Source: CAZJHX01 sp964545715
GTDB taxonomy: Bacteria > Myxococcota_A > UBA9042 > GCA-2863065
Direction of reading: 5' to 3'
Assembly (NCBI GenBank): GCA_964545715.1
Contig: CAZJHX010000019.1
Coordinates: forward strand, 26,965 to 90,964
Length of the DNA stretch: 64,000 nucleotides
The notes beneath the pieces were generated by a model. It ran no database searches. It saw only the letters and a program-made list of their open reading frames with translations, and was not told the origin of the DNA. Shown here in pieces: positions 27,601 through 35,792 of this stretch. The translations under genes and the position numbers were made by a program. Position 1 is the first letter of the stretch. Each line of letters opens with the position of its first letter.

Positions 27601-30600
27601 CGACGTGCGTGACGGAGCCGGGCTACAACTGTACGCCGCTGGCCACGGGCTTCGGTGACAACACCAGCACGCAGCTGACGGTGCCACCGGGCGGCCTGAA
27701 CAACCTGGACACCATGGCGACGGGCCGGCGTCACACGTTTGCATTGAAGAAAGACGGCACCACCATCATCTGGGGCAACGGACCGGCGGTCGCGGAGATC
27801 CCGTTCAGCGCGACCCAAAACGTGAAGGCCATCGCGTCTGGCGACGACATCAGCGGCGCGGTGCTGTTCAACGGCCAGATCGAGGTGTGGGGCTTCCAGT
27901 TCAGCGCGGCGCTGCAGGTGCCGCAGATCCCGCAGAACAACGCCAAGGCGCTGTCGATCTGGTTCGACCACGGCATCGTGGTGCTGGAGAACGGCAACGT
28001 CCTTGGGTGGGGCTACAGCGATGATAACGCGCACAGTCCACCGGCGGGGCTGACGGATGTGAGCGCGGTCGAGGCGTGCGAGAAGCACAGCATGGCGGTC
28101 AAAAACGACGGCACCGTGGTCGCCTGGGGCAACGCGTCGCAAACCAACGTGCCGGCCGGGCTGGCAGGCGTCGTGGCGATCGATTGTGGACCTCAGCACT
28201 CCATCGCGCTGCGCGGCGACGGCACCATCGCGACCTGGGGCAACGGGACGGCGGGGCAGATCCCGATCCCGCCGGGGCTCTCGGGCGTGCGGGCGATCGC
28301 AGCCGGCAAGAACCACACCGCAGTGCTGCGGTCCGACGGCTCGGGCCTGGCCTGGGGCGCCAACAACGCCGGCCAGGCGACCGTGCCGCCGGGGATGATC
28401 GAGATGAACTTCCTCACCGCGTTCAACGACCACACGCTGGCGATTCGGCGCGCCTGCAGCACGGTCTGCGGCAACAGCGTCAAGAGCCCCAGCGAGGCGT
28501 GTGACGACGGCAACATCGTGAGCGGCGACGGCTGCAGTCAGCTGTGTCAGCTGGAGACGGGCTGGGCCTGCTCGGGCGGCGGGGACACCAGCGCGGACAC
28601 ATGCTCCACGACCTGCGGCGACAGCCTGACCGCGGGCGCTGAGGCGTGCGACGACGGCAACACCTTCAACGGGGACGGCTGCTCAGACGCGTGCACGGTC
28701 GAGGTGGGCTTCGGCTGTGGCGGCGGCACGCTGCAGACGGCCGACACGTGCGAGGTCTGCGGCGACGGCAAGAACGACGGCAGCGCGCCCTGCGACGACG
28801 GCAACACGGCCACGGGCGACGGCTGCTCGGCGACCTGCACGGTCGAGCCGGGTTACGTCTGCGGCTTCGGCAACACCACGACCAAGGACACCTGCGTCGC
28901 CACGTCGGTGGTCAGCGATCCGGGCGGGCTGGCGTTGTGGCTGATGGCCAAGAACACCAGCACCGAGATCAACACGGCCAAGATCACCAACTGGACGGAC
29001 GCCTCCGCTGTCGCCAACGACGGGATCGCACCGAACGGCGCGCGGCCGGAGAAGATCGCCGGTGTGATCGGCGCGCATCCGGTCATCCGCTTTGGCGGCC
29101 AACAGCGAGTCAACCTGACGACCGACATCTTTGAGATCGCGGACTATCCGCTCACGCTGTTTGCCGTGATCAGCACCTCGGACGGCGCGGGTCACGTGGT
29201 CGGCACCGGCAGCTCGTCCAACGACAACCAGCTGACGGAGCTGGGATCGGGCCTGATCGTCAACAACGGCAACCCGACCTACAAGGCCAAGTCGTCGTCA
29301 GACGGGCTGCTGCTGCCCAGCACGGAGTTCATCGACAACGGCGACGTGCGGGTGATCTCGGTGGTCGCGGACGGCTCGGCGGTCGGCGCCAGCTCCATCT
29401 ATGTCGACGGCGGCGTCACGGGCACCCTGTGCGACGCACCTAAGCCGGTCGGCTTTGCGCTGGCGACGGTCGGCGCCTCGGACGGCGCGTCCTCGGGCAA
29501 CGGATACAACGGCTTTGTGGGCGATATCGCGGAGATCATCGCCTACAAGGGCCTGGTGATGACGGATCTGCAGCGGCAGGCCATCGAAGAGTATTTGTCC
29601 GTGAAATACACGGTGGCCGTGGCCAAGGATGCGCCCGCCAACAACGACTGCGGCTTCTGCGGCAACGGCCTGCTGGGCGGCGCCGAGATCTGCGACGACA
29701 ACAACCTGACCAACGGCGACGGCTGCACCGACACGTGCACGGTCGAGCAGTATTGGGTCTGCGGCGGCGGCAGCACCACGTCTCAGCACATCTGCACCCC
29801 GATCTGCGGGGACGGGACCAAGCTGACCAACGAGGTCTGCGACGACGGCAACACCGACAACGGCGACGGCTGCTCCAACGGGTGCACGGTGGAGGCCAAC
29901 TGGGTCTGCACGGGCGGCGACATCAACGTGGCGACCACCTGCGAGTGCGCGGTGGGCTTCACGGGGACCAACTGCGAGATCAACATCGACGACTGCGACC
30001 CCAACCCGTGCCTCAACGCCGGCGTCTGCGTGGACGGCATCGCCCAGTACACATGCAACTGCCCCGCGGGCATCGAGGGCACCAACTGCGAGACCAACAT
30101 CCAGGACTGCATCCCGCGCACGGGCTCGATCAACTACGCTCTGAACAAGCTCGTGACGGCCAACAGCACCAAGCCCGGCTTCCCGGCCGTCAACGCCGTG
30201 GACGCGTCTCCGGGCTCCTACTGGGCGTCGGCCAACGACACCCAGGCGGCCACGCTGACCATCGACCTGAACCAGACGCTGCTGATCGGCCGCGTGGTGA
30301 TGGCGTGGAAATACAGCGCCAAGAGCTACACGCTCAAGAAGTCGACGGACAACATCAACTTTGTGACGTTCCACGAGGTCATCAACGGCCAGGCGCAGAC
30401 CACGGAGACCGTGAACTTCCCCACCCCGGAGAGCGTGCGCTACCTCCGCATCGACGTGACGGCGACCCACGGTGTCAGCCCCACGGGTGACCCGATCATC
30501 GGGCTGCACGACGTGCAGGCGCTGCTTGGCACGGCGGACGGCTGCTTCCAGGGCGGCACGTGTACGGACGGCGTCAACGACTACACCTGCGCCTGTCCGG

Positions 30601-33176
30601 CCGGGACCACGGGCAAAGCCTGTGGCCAGAGCGTTAACGACTGCGCGCCGAACCCGTGTCAGAACGGCGGTCTGTGCATCGACGGCTTCAACGCCCACAC
30701 GTGCATCTGCGCGGCGGGCTACTCGGGCGCCAACTGCCAGAACAACATCGACGACTGCTCGCCCAACCCGTGCCAGAACGGCGGCGTGTGCACCGACGGC
30801 ATCGCCAGCCACACCTGCGCGTGCACGACGGGCTGGGGTGGCGACAACTGCGAGACGTCGTTCCTGGTCAACACGACGATCGACGAGAACGACGGCATGA
30901 CCGTGGGCGGCATCTCGCTGCGCGACGCGGTGGCGGCCTCTCTGACCGACGGCACGGTGATCGGCTTTGCCGCTTCCATGAACGGGCAGACGGCGGTGCT
31001 GCAGTCGCCGATCGTCATCAACAAGAACCTGGCGATAGACGGCGGCGCCCTGTCGGTCTCGATCGGCGGCGCCAACCAGTCGCAGCTGCTGCGGGTCACA
31101 GGCGGCACCGTGATCATCTCCAACGTCACGCTGAAAGAGGGCAAGGCGCTGGGTGCAAAGGGCGCGGATGCGACGTGCAACACGCGCGGCTCCGGTGGCG
31201 GTGGCGCGGGCCTGGGCGGCGCGCTGTCCATGGTGGGCGGCACGGCGGTGCTGACCAGCGTGACCTTCAAGGACAACGCGGCGGTCGGCGGCGGCGGCGG
31301 TGATCTACCCAACACGTGCGCCAACCCCGAAAAGCCGGGCGTCGGCGGCCACAACAGCAATGGTGCCGGCGGCGGTGCGGCCGGTGTAGCAACCGCAGGC
31401 ACAGCAGGTGGCTTCGGCGGCGGCGGCGGCGGTGGCGACGTGCTGGGCAACGGCGGCGGTGGCGTCGGCGGCGCGGGCGGCTTCGGCGGCGGCGGAGGTG
31501 GTGCGGCCAAAAGCGCATCCCCGGTCGCGGGCGGCACCCCCGGCATCGGCGGCGGCAAGGGCGCTCTGTCGATCAGCGAGTTCATCGGCGGCGCGGCCGG
31601 CGCGGGGGGCGGCTTCGGCGGCGCGGTCTTCGTGTCCAACGCCACGCTCACGCTGACCAACCCGGTCTTCGAGACAAACTCGGCCACCGGCGGCGCCGCG
31701 GGCATCCCGGGCCAGACCAGCGCGGGGCACGGCAAGGGCGGCTGCATCTTTGTCGCCACGGACGGGACGCTGAACATCTCGGGCGCCACCTTCACCGGCT
31801 GCAACGGCAACGACCCGGGCCTGGGCAACTACGACAACCCGATGTACATGATGAAGGACGCGTCGGTCACCGGGCAGGACTTCAGCAGCACCACCCAGAC
31901 CGGCAGCTTCGCCAAAGACGAGAACGAGGACGAGGCCATGACCTTTGTCCCGGGCGACTTCAGCGGCGCCTTCCCCAACGCCAGCGGCGCCTTGCGGGCG
32001 GTGCGGATCACGGCCCCACCGACCAAGGGCAACCTGCTGCTGGCCGGCACCAAGCTGGTGCTCAACCAGGAGATCGCGGCGTCCGATCTGGTCGACGTCA
32101 CGTACATGCCCAACACGGACTACGTGGGCAGCGACAACTTCAAGTACGACGCCATGTACGTGGACTTTACGCCGGCGTTCATCGAGTTTGTCGTCGACGC
32201 GCACAAGGGCACGGCCAACCTGACCGTCAACGAGGTCAACGACGTGCCGACCATCTCCAACACCAGCATCTGGGTCGCGCAGGAGGGCACGTTCGGCCTG
32301 CCGATCGAGTTCTTCACCCCGTTCTTCAACGACGTGGAGTCCACGGAGCCGCAGACCATCAAGTTTACGGCGCTGCCCAGCGGGTCGGTGATCAGCAAGC
32401 TCGGCGTGCCCATCGTCCTCAACCAGGAGTACGGCCCCGAGCACCTCTCCGACACGAGTCTGGTGGGCTCCCTCAGCTTCGCCGGCGCAGACAGCTTCGA
32501 CTGGGTCGGGGCGGACGCCACCGGCGAATACGCTGCGGCGTCGGGCACCGTCACCGTCAACATGGTGGCCAACATCAACAAGCCGGTGGACCAGGACAAG
32601 GTGCTGACCTTCACGTCGCAGGAGTTCAGCGACGCGTTCATCACCGATCTGCTGGAAGCGACCGTCCTGACGTTGTCCCCCAACGGCCTGCTCAAGAAAG
32701 CCGGCTCCGCGGTCGCGGCCAACGCCGTCATCCCGGTCGGCCAGCTGGGGCAGCTCAGCTTCACGCCGGACGCCACCTTCTACGGCAAGACCACGATCGT
32801 GTACGCAGGCGAGACCCCGGGCGAGAAGAAGTGGAACGGCAACAAGGTCGTCATCGACGTGCATCGCATCGTGAACTTCAGCATCCAGCAGGGGCAGAAC
32901 TTCGCGTTTGACCAGGCCACGTTCACGTCAGCCTTCACGCCGAGCCTGGCCACGCTGACCATCAAGGCGCTGCCGACCGGGGCGACGCTGAAGCTGAACG
33001 GGGTGCCGGTCTCGGTCAACCAGACCATCGGCGTCAACAACCTGGGCAACCTCACATACCAGGCCGCCGGCGACTTCTCCGGCGACGAGTTCACAGCTAC
33101 AGCGCTCTTCAACGCGGGCACCGCGCCCGACGGCAACAACACCGCCTCGGTGAAGATCCGCCTGCTGGTCTTGTAG
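21642..33176 (+). CDS. Giant modular surface lipoprotein: Notch-like EGF array, RCC1-like, DUF4215, LamG-like, F5/8C and cadherin-like repeats
   Basis: 3844 residues, started at the ATG after AAGGGAG; the longer upstream frame lacks a signal peptide. A lipobox-type signal (LVVGC) is followed by a beta domain (60-320). 42 complete or near-complete EGF modules and one partial (about 319-1960) follow. Next come a DUF4215 repeat, an RCC1-like propeller (2000-2270; GNASQTNVPAGL type), more DUF4215 (CDDGN..GDGC), a LamG-like domain (2425-2665), EGF, and a discoidin-type F5/8C domain (2826-2966). EGF modules, a CSLREA/right-handed-helix region with a Gly-rich stretch (3075-3400) and four 90-residue cadherin-like repeats complete it. 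Many EGF modules carry DI[ND][ED]C calcium-binding starts. It is probably an adhesin or contact protein outside the cell. Confidence 0.92.
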   Translation: MKFGTLRAALSLGLVVGCGTLMSCEGGTGDDPPASTDSKTSGTDDDATHAGGDAQVATDAQASTFSLTVCIPADHKNPTSECSANLAINYGNVPLATAASGYVLATNSGTKSAAVDSLEIDSDLFSVIAYRYVDEPGPSAEHKLEQTTLPVSLAPLEQMVLEIVLKAGAPPGPLPADRGTLAASGTGDNKATWRIDLFGQVDDCAVGTASCDDEWVNGCETDVSSDPEKCGDCDTACTVANGTAECVNSACVSTCNVGWAGAACDTCAPGNFGSDCAACPGSSEAGPCSGNGTCDDGITGGGACVCDEGWDGDGCDNNIDDCASGPCSNGGQCIDELGGYKCVCAAGFEGVNCETNIQDCPVDNPCQNGALCVDGADNFTCECLPGFTGTYCETNVDDCPADNPCNNGGTCVDGVESWTCECADGFGGATCDDNLDNCPDPDPCLNGAVCKDEVASFTCECPAGFGGVYCGDNLPDCPDPNPCSNGGECIDGVELWTCDCALGYSGDTCDVNDDDCPTENPCQNGGACQDLVNGWECTCQLGFDGLFCQNNLPDCPEIDPCQNGGTCLDGDNTFSCDCPPGFVGGSCEVNVDDCPVDNPCQNGGDCEDLANAFKCSCPAGFSGPFCQTNVPDCPDPDPCENGGECVDGENTYTCDCAPGFAGDKCQENLDDCPSENPCQNGGSCTDGVSAFTCECAPGFEGPYCGENINDCPDVEPCENAGTCIDGINAYTCLCAPGFDGDQCTNNVNDCPAVNPCQNGGSCADEVSGFSCECLPGWTGPYCTVNLPDCPTVNPCQNGGNCVDGENNYTCECATGFDGQFCENNLNDCPADDPCQNGGKCIDGIDTFSCECAAGYAGTYCTVNNPDCPSDNPCENGGTCVDGINQFDCVCAIGFVGTLCETNVDDCTNAGGLAVCLNGAACEDGINEYTCLCPDGWAGDNCELDIDDCNPNPCKSGGVCTDKLNGFDCQCQPGYEGTTCESEVNECAPQPCLNGGACVDDINKYLCACQPGYEGTNCETDINECDGAPCENGGTCKDKVNAYECVCPTGYSGKNCQTNIDDCSPNPCQNGGSCADGIASYTCTCLDGFLGVNCDNEQNECSPNPCQNGAQCNDKVNDYECVCVAGYIGKECQIDEDNCSPDPCKNGVCSDKVNDFECACAAGYSGKTCAVNIDDCAGTPCKNDGSCIDGVDKFSCLCKAGFDGPTCEINIDDCPQVSPCQNGGTCVDGVNTFTCECLAGYSGAYCTESNPDCPNPNPCLNGGTCVDGDNAFTCNCALGWEGPLCDKSTDDCPNPNPCQNGGTCVDGHLSFSCSCPAGFRDDFCNVNDHDGDPNPCQNGGACVDGIDSYTCNCATGYAGANCETETNECDPNPCKNGASCNDEIGGFTCTCVVGYSGATCETNVNECAPGPCENGGQCIDGVGSYTCACAAGYSGPNCEINIDECSPNPCKNGGVCTDLVADYSCVCPAGFTGKSCDIDVDECAGKPCVNGGTCKDGVNQYTCECVAGYSGTNCETNIDECTPQPCQNGGVCIDGVNKFTCVCALGFDGTNCENNIDDCPSDNPCQNDGTCVDGIAGFTCSCASGWTGTYCTADIVDCPAENPCKNGGACLDGVNEYTCQCPAGYTGPTCELDITDCPTNNPCQNGGTCVDGVNSFSCDCADGWDGFYCTNNIDECAGLLKCFNGGTCVDGIAEYTCVCQPGFDGANCANNVDECAPAPCLNGGQCVDGINGFTCNCVAGYEGDTCAVNINECSPNPCQNAGVCTDGINSFTCACQSGYSGPLCATNINECNPNPCANGGVCIDGIAAFTCVCATGYDGTTCDNNIDDCSPDPCQNGSTCVDGVAAYTCTCLSGFTGTNCETNIDDCPAVNPCLNGGTCVDGIDAYTCNCPAGYTGTLCDTDVNECLENPCLNGGTCVDGAGSYTCNCEPGWDGTNCDNNIDDCASNPCTVGVCIDGVATYGCCGDKVVAGPEGCDDGNFVAGDGCSPTCVTEPGYNCTPLATGFGDNTSTQLTVPPGGLNNLDTMATGRRHTFALKKDGTTIIWGNGPAVAEIPFSATQNVKAIASGDDISGAVLFNGQIEVWGFQFSAALQVPQIPQNNAKALSIWFDHGIVVLENGNVLGWGYSDDNAHSPPAGLTDVSAVEACEKHSMAVKNDGTVVAWGNASQTNVPAGLAGVVAIDCGPQHSIALRGDGTIATWGNGTAGQIPIPPGLSGVRAIAAGKNHTAVLRSDGSGLAWGANNAGQATVPPGMIEMNFLTAFNDHTLAIRRACSTVCGNSVKSPSEACDDGNIVSGDGCSQLCQLETGWACSGGGDTSADTCSTTCGDSLTAGAEACDDGNTFNGDGCSDACTVEVGFGCGGGTLQTADTCEVCGDGKNDGSAPCDDGNTATGDGCSATCTVEPGYVCGFGNTTTKDTCVATSVVSDPGGLALWLMAKNTSTEINTAKITNWTDASAVANDGIAPNGARPEKIAGVIGAHPVIRFGGQQRVNLTTDIFEIADYPLTLFAVISTSDGAGHVVGTGSSSNDNQLTELGSGLIVNNGNPTYKAKSSSDGLLLPSTEFIDNGDVRVISVVADGSAVGASSIYVDGGVTGTLCDAPKPVGFALATVGASDGASSGNGYNGFVGDIAEIIAYKGLVMTDLQRQAIEEYLSVKYTVAVAKDAPANNDCGFCGNGLLGGAEICDDNNLTNGDGCTDTCTVEQYWVCGGGSTTSQHICTPICGDGTKLTNEVCDDGNTDNGDGCSNGCTVEANWVCTGGDINVATTCECAVGFTGTNCEINIDDCDPNPCLNAGVCVDGIAQYTCNCPAGIEGTNCETNIQDCIPRTGSINYALNKLVTANSTKPGFPAVNAVDASPGSYWASANDTQAATLTIDLNQTLLIGRVVMAWKYSAKSYTLKKSTDNINFVTFHEVINGQAQTTETVNFPTPESVRYLRIDVTATHGVSPTGDPIIGLHDVQALLGTADGCFQGGTCTDGVNDYTCACPAGTTGKACGQSVNDCAPNPCQNGGLCIDGFNAHTCICAAGYSGANCQNNIDDCSPNPCQNGGVCTDGIASHTCACTTGWGGDNCETSFLVNTTIDENDGMTVGGISLRDAVAASLTDGTVIGFAASMNGQTAVLQSPIVINKNLAIDGGALSVSIGGANQSQLLRVTGGTVIISNVTLKEGKALGAKGADATCNTRGSGGGGAGLGGALSMVGGTAVLTSVTFKDNAAVGGGGGDLPNTCANPEKPGVGGHNSNGAGGGAAGVATAGTAGGFGGGGGGGDVLGNGGGGVGGAGGFGGGGGGAAKSASPVAGGTPGIGGGKGALSISEFIGGAAGAGGGFGGAVFVSNATLTLTNPVFETNSATGGAAGIPGQTSAGHGKGGCIFVATDGTLNISGATFTGCNGNDPGLGNYDNPMYMMKDASVTGQDFSSTTQTGSFAKDENEDEAMTFVPGDFSGAFPNASGALRAVRITAPPTKGNLLLAGTKLVLNQEIAASDLVDVTYMPNTDYVGSDNFKYDAMYVDFTPAFIEFVVDAHKGTANLTVNEVNDVPTISNTSIWVAQEGTFGLPIEFFTPFFNDVESTEPQTIKFTALPSGSVISKLGVPIVLNQEYGPEHLSDTSLVGSLSFAGADSFDWVGADATGEYAAASGTVTVNMVANINKPVDQDKVLTFTSQEFSDAFITDLLEATVLTLSPNGLLKKAGSAVAANAVIPVGQLGQLSFTPDATFYGKTTIVYAGETPGEKKWNGNKVVIDVHRIVNFSIQQGQNFAFDQATFTSAFTPSLATLTIKALPTGATLKLNGVPVSVNQTIGVNNLGNLTYQAAGDFSGDEFTATALFNAGTAPDGNNTASVKIRLLVL
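22597..27520 (+). repeat. Tandem EGF-coding repeat array (about 111-117 bp per unit)
   Basis: 43 consecutive units coding DxCxxxPCxNGGxCxDGxxxFxCxCxxGFxGxxC. Two unit types alternate in blocks: a 38-residue type with CPxxNPC and a 37-residue type with CxPxPC. DNA identity between neighbours is high around AACGGCGGCACCTGCGTGG. The repetition also opens long meaningless frames on the opposite strand. Confidence 0.9.
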
Positions 33177-33177
33177 C

Positions 33178-33714
33178 TTGCACCGAGAGTTCGAGCCTGC
33201 GCCGCCGACCGCCGACTACGCCCCGCCGCGCTCAGCGGAAGAGCTGCTGAGCCGCTACGAGGCGGGCGAGCGCTACTTCCAACACGCTCTCCTGGGCGGC
33301 GCAGACCTCACGGGCGCTGATCTGCGCGGCGCAAACCTGGAGGACGCCGACCTCGAAGACGCCCAGCTTCGAGGCGCCGACCTGACAAACGCGTGGCTGC
33401 GCACCATCAACCTCGAGGACGCCGACCTCACGGGCGCACGGCTGGTCAACGCCAATCTGCGCGGCGCATACTTCCACGGCGCCACCTTCGAAGACGCCGA
33501 CCTGACGGACGCCAACATCCCCAGCGGCAACGGCAAGGACGCCTGCTTCCGCCGGGCCTGCCTGGCCGGCGCTCACATGCGCTTCATCAACCTGATCGCC
33601 GCCGACCTCTCCGACGCAGACCTGCGAAACGCCAACGTGGAGGGCGCCCGCCTGCTCCGCACGCGCTTTGAGGGCGCCGACCTCGAGGGCGCAACCATCG
33701 ATCTGTCCGGCTGA
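33178..33714 (+). CDS. Pentapeptide-repeat protein
   Basis: 178 residues from a TTG one base after the stop of the giant EGF gene. Residues 40-110 and 140-175 are tandem A(D/N)Lxx pentapeptides (GADLTGADLRGANLEDADL), which form a right-handed square beta-helix. A short break with Cys (GNGKDACFRRACLAG) lies between. No signal peptide is present, so it is likely cytoplasmic. Members such as Qnr and MfpA mimic DNA, but the link to that role is not shown here. It converges on the next gene with 7 bp between stops. Confidence 0.85.
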   Translation: MHREFEPAPPTADYAPPRSAEELLSRYEAGERYFQHALLGGADLTGADLRGANLEDADLEDAQLRGADLTNAWLRTINLEDADLTGARLVNANLRGAYFHGATFEDADLTDANIPSGNGKDACFRRACLAGAHMRFINLIAADLSDADLRNANVEGARLLRTRFEGADLEGATIDLSG

Positions 33715-33721
33715 GCGGGCG

Positions 33722-35770
33722 CTACCAGGTGCCCGTCCAGCGCATGACGCCCGCGATGTCCGAGAAGTCGTCGGTCCACAGGCGCACGGTGTCGTCGACC
33801 GGGACCTCCTCCCACCAGTCGCTCTCCAGCAGCGAGCCGAAGTGAGCCAGGTCGCGAGCCATGATCACCCACTCCATGTAGCTCTCGCGGCAGCCGTCTT
33901 TCACTTTGATCTGCTGGCGGCGCAGGTGCAGGCCGGCGTCCTCAGCCAGACGAGCGACCACGCCGCGCAGGCGGAGGTAGCGGTTGGAGATGTGGATGGC
34001 CAGGATTCCGTCGGGGGCGAGCTTGCTCAGGTACAGGGCCACGGCCTCGCGCGTGATCAGGTGCATCGGGATGGCGTCGGAGCTGAAGGCGTCGATGACC
34101 AGGATGCCGTATTGCGCGTCACGGGCGTCGGCCAGTCGCAGGCGGGCGTCGCCCAGGACGATCTCCAGGTGGGCCTTGCAGTCCTCCAGGTACGTGAAGA
34201 GCGTGGGGTCGCTCGCCACGTCCGCGACGTGGGGATCCAGCTCATAAAAGGTGACGCGCTGGCCCGGCTCTCCGTATGCGGCCAGCGCGCCGGCGCCCAG
34301 GCCGACAAGACCGACTTCGGGTTTGGCGAGCGGCCCCGAGAAGTGGTTGAACACGTCGCCGATCGGTCCACGCCGGTGGTAGTAGCTGAGCGCCTCCAGC
34401 GCGCGGACAGGATCCCGAAACTGACGGCCGTGGGGTGTGGTGCCGTTGAGCAGGTGTCGGCACTCGCCGTCCGCGTCGTCCGCCACGGTCAACACGCCGA
34501 AGAAGCTGCGGTGGCGAAAGATGACGCCGCGGTCCCGATCGTCGTCTCGGCGGCTCTCGACCAGCACCAGGCACAGCACCACCGCCAGCGCCAGGCTGCG
34601 CGTCGGTCCGGCATGGCGCCACGGGCTGATCACGGCCGCCAGCGCCAGGATCAGCCAGAGCGGGTACTCGATCAGCGAGTCGAAGAGCACCGGCGCCAGC
34701 AGCGCGTTGGCAACACCGCCCAGCGCCCCACCGGCGGAGATCCATAGGTAGAACTCCGTCAGGTGCGCCGTGGGCGGGCGGTCGGTGGCCAGGCGGCCGT
34801 GGAAGACGACCGCGACCAGGAAACACGCGCCGCAGTGTAGCGACAGCGCCCCCCAGGTCGGCAGCTCCTGCTCGGTGATCAGATGCGCCAGCGCACCGGC
34901 CACCGCGACTGCCATCAGCGCGCCCGCGGCGGCGAGCACGCCCTCAGGCACGCGCGCGAACGCCACGATGAAGCCCAGCAGGTAGAGCCCCAGGGGCAGC
35001 ACCCACAGCATGGGAACCGGCGCGATGTCGGTGGTCAGGTACAAGGTGACGCCCATCATCACGGCGCACGGGATGAAGGCGTTGAGCAGCCACCCCGCGC
35101 GACGCCGCGACGTCAGGGGCTCGGCTGCGGTGGGCTTTGCCGTCACAGCCGCGTCCCCCGTCTGCATCGTTGCCGCCGCCCCCGCGATGAGCAGTCCCAG
35201 CCCCCCAAAGCCCAGCGCCCAGAGGCGGCTTTGCTCAGCCACACCCAGGCTCGGCTCCAGCACCGTTGGATACGCGATGAGCGCCAGCATCGAGCCCAGG
35301 TTGCCCGCCGCGTAGAGAAAGTACGGATCGCCGGCGTCGGGGTGGCTGGTGCGCGCAAACCAGGCCTGGAGCAGGGTGCCGGTGCCCGCCAGCACAAAGA
35401 AAGGCAGGCCGACGTGCACCAGCAGGCGGCTCAGCAGCGCGCTCAGCGGCGAGCTGACGATCGCGCCGTCCAGCTCCCGCGACACCTCGATAGGCAGCAA
35501 AAACGCCGTGACGACGGCGAGCAGCACCAGATGAACGGCCGCCTGAGCGCGCGGGCTCAGCCGGCGAGCGACGCCGTGGGCGTACAGATACCCGAGCAGC
35601 AGTACGGCCTGATAGAAGAGCAGACACGTGTTCCAAACGTTGGGCGCGCCACCGAAGAGCGGCAGCAGCATCTTGGCGGCCATCGGCTGGACGGCGAACA
35701 GCAGCGCGGCGCTGAGAAACACGGCGGCGCAGAAGACAGCGACCGTCAGCCTGGTGCGCGGGCTCGACAT
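33722..35770 (-). CDS. Polytopic membrane protein fused to a spermidine-synthase-like domain
   Basis: 682 residues, starting at MSSPRTRL (35770). About 12-14 membrane segments fill residues 8-400. A soluble class-I methyltransferase/aminopropyltransferase fold follows, with VGLVGLGAGALAAYG (nucleotide-binding loop), YELDPHV, LGDARLRLAD and LVIDAFSSDAIPMHL. This architecture is common in proteobacteria; whether it makes polyamines or methylates something is not settled. A TACCGT box ends 8 nt before the ATG. Confidence 0.88.
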   Translation of the reverse strand: MSSPRTRLTVAVFCAAVFLSAALLFAVQPMAAKMLLPLFGGAPNVWNTCLLFYQAVLLLGYLYAHGVARRLSPRAQAAVHLVLLAVVTAFLLPIEVSRELDGAIVSSPLSALLSRLLVHVGLPFFVLAGTGTLLQAWFARTSHPDAGDPYFLYAAGNLGSMLALIAYPTVLEPSLGVAEQSRLWALGFGGLGLLIAGAAATMQTGDAAVTAKPTAAEPLTSRRRAGWLLNAFIPCAVMMGVTLYLTTDIAPVPMLWVLPLGLYLLGFIVAFARVPEGVLAAAGALMAVAVAGALAHLITEQELPTWGALSLHCGACFLVAVVFHGRLATDRPPTAHLTEFYLWISAGGALGGVANALLAPVLFDSLIEYPLWLILALAAVISPWRHAGPTRSLALAVVLCLVLVESRRDDDRDRGVIFRHRSFFGVLTVADDADGECRHLLNGTTPHGRQFRDPVRALEALSYYHRRGPIGDVFNHFSGPLAKPEVGLVGLGAGALAAYGEPGQRVTFYELDPHVADVASDPTLFTYLEDCKAHLEIVLGDARLRLADARDAQYGILVIDAFSSDAIPMHLITREAVALYLSKLAPDGILAIHISNRYLRLRGVVARLAEDAGLHLRRQQIKVKDGCRESYMEWVIMARDLAHFGSLLESDWWEEVPVDDTVRLWTDDFSDIAGVMRWTGTW

Positions 35771-35778
35771 GGCCGCGC

Positions 35779-35784
35779 ACGGTA
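35779..35784 (-). promoter_or_regulatory. -10 box, leaderless-type promoter
   Basis: TACCGT with a TG two bases upstream on the minus strand, 8 nt before the ATG at 35770. No Shine-Dalgarno is present. Confidence 0.4.
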
Positions 35785-35792
35785 GCACACAG

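Noticed and set aside
22005..28433. 2142-codon open frame on the minus strand across the EGF array
   Set aside because: It mirrors the tandem EGF units and the GC-rich third positions. It has no motif or signal, and the plus-strand frame has clear domains.
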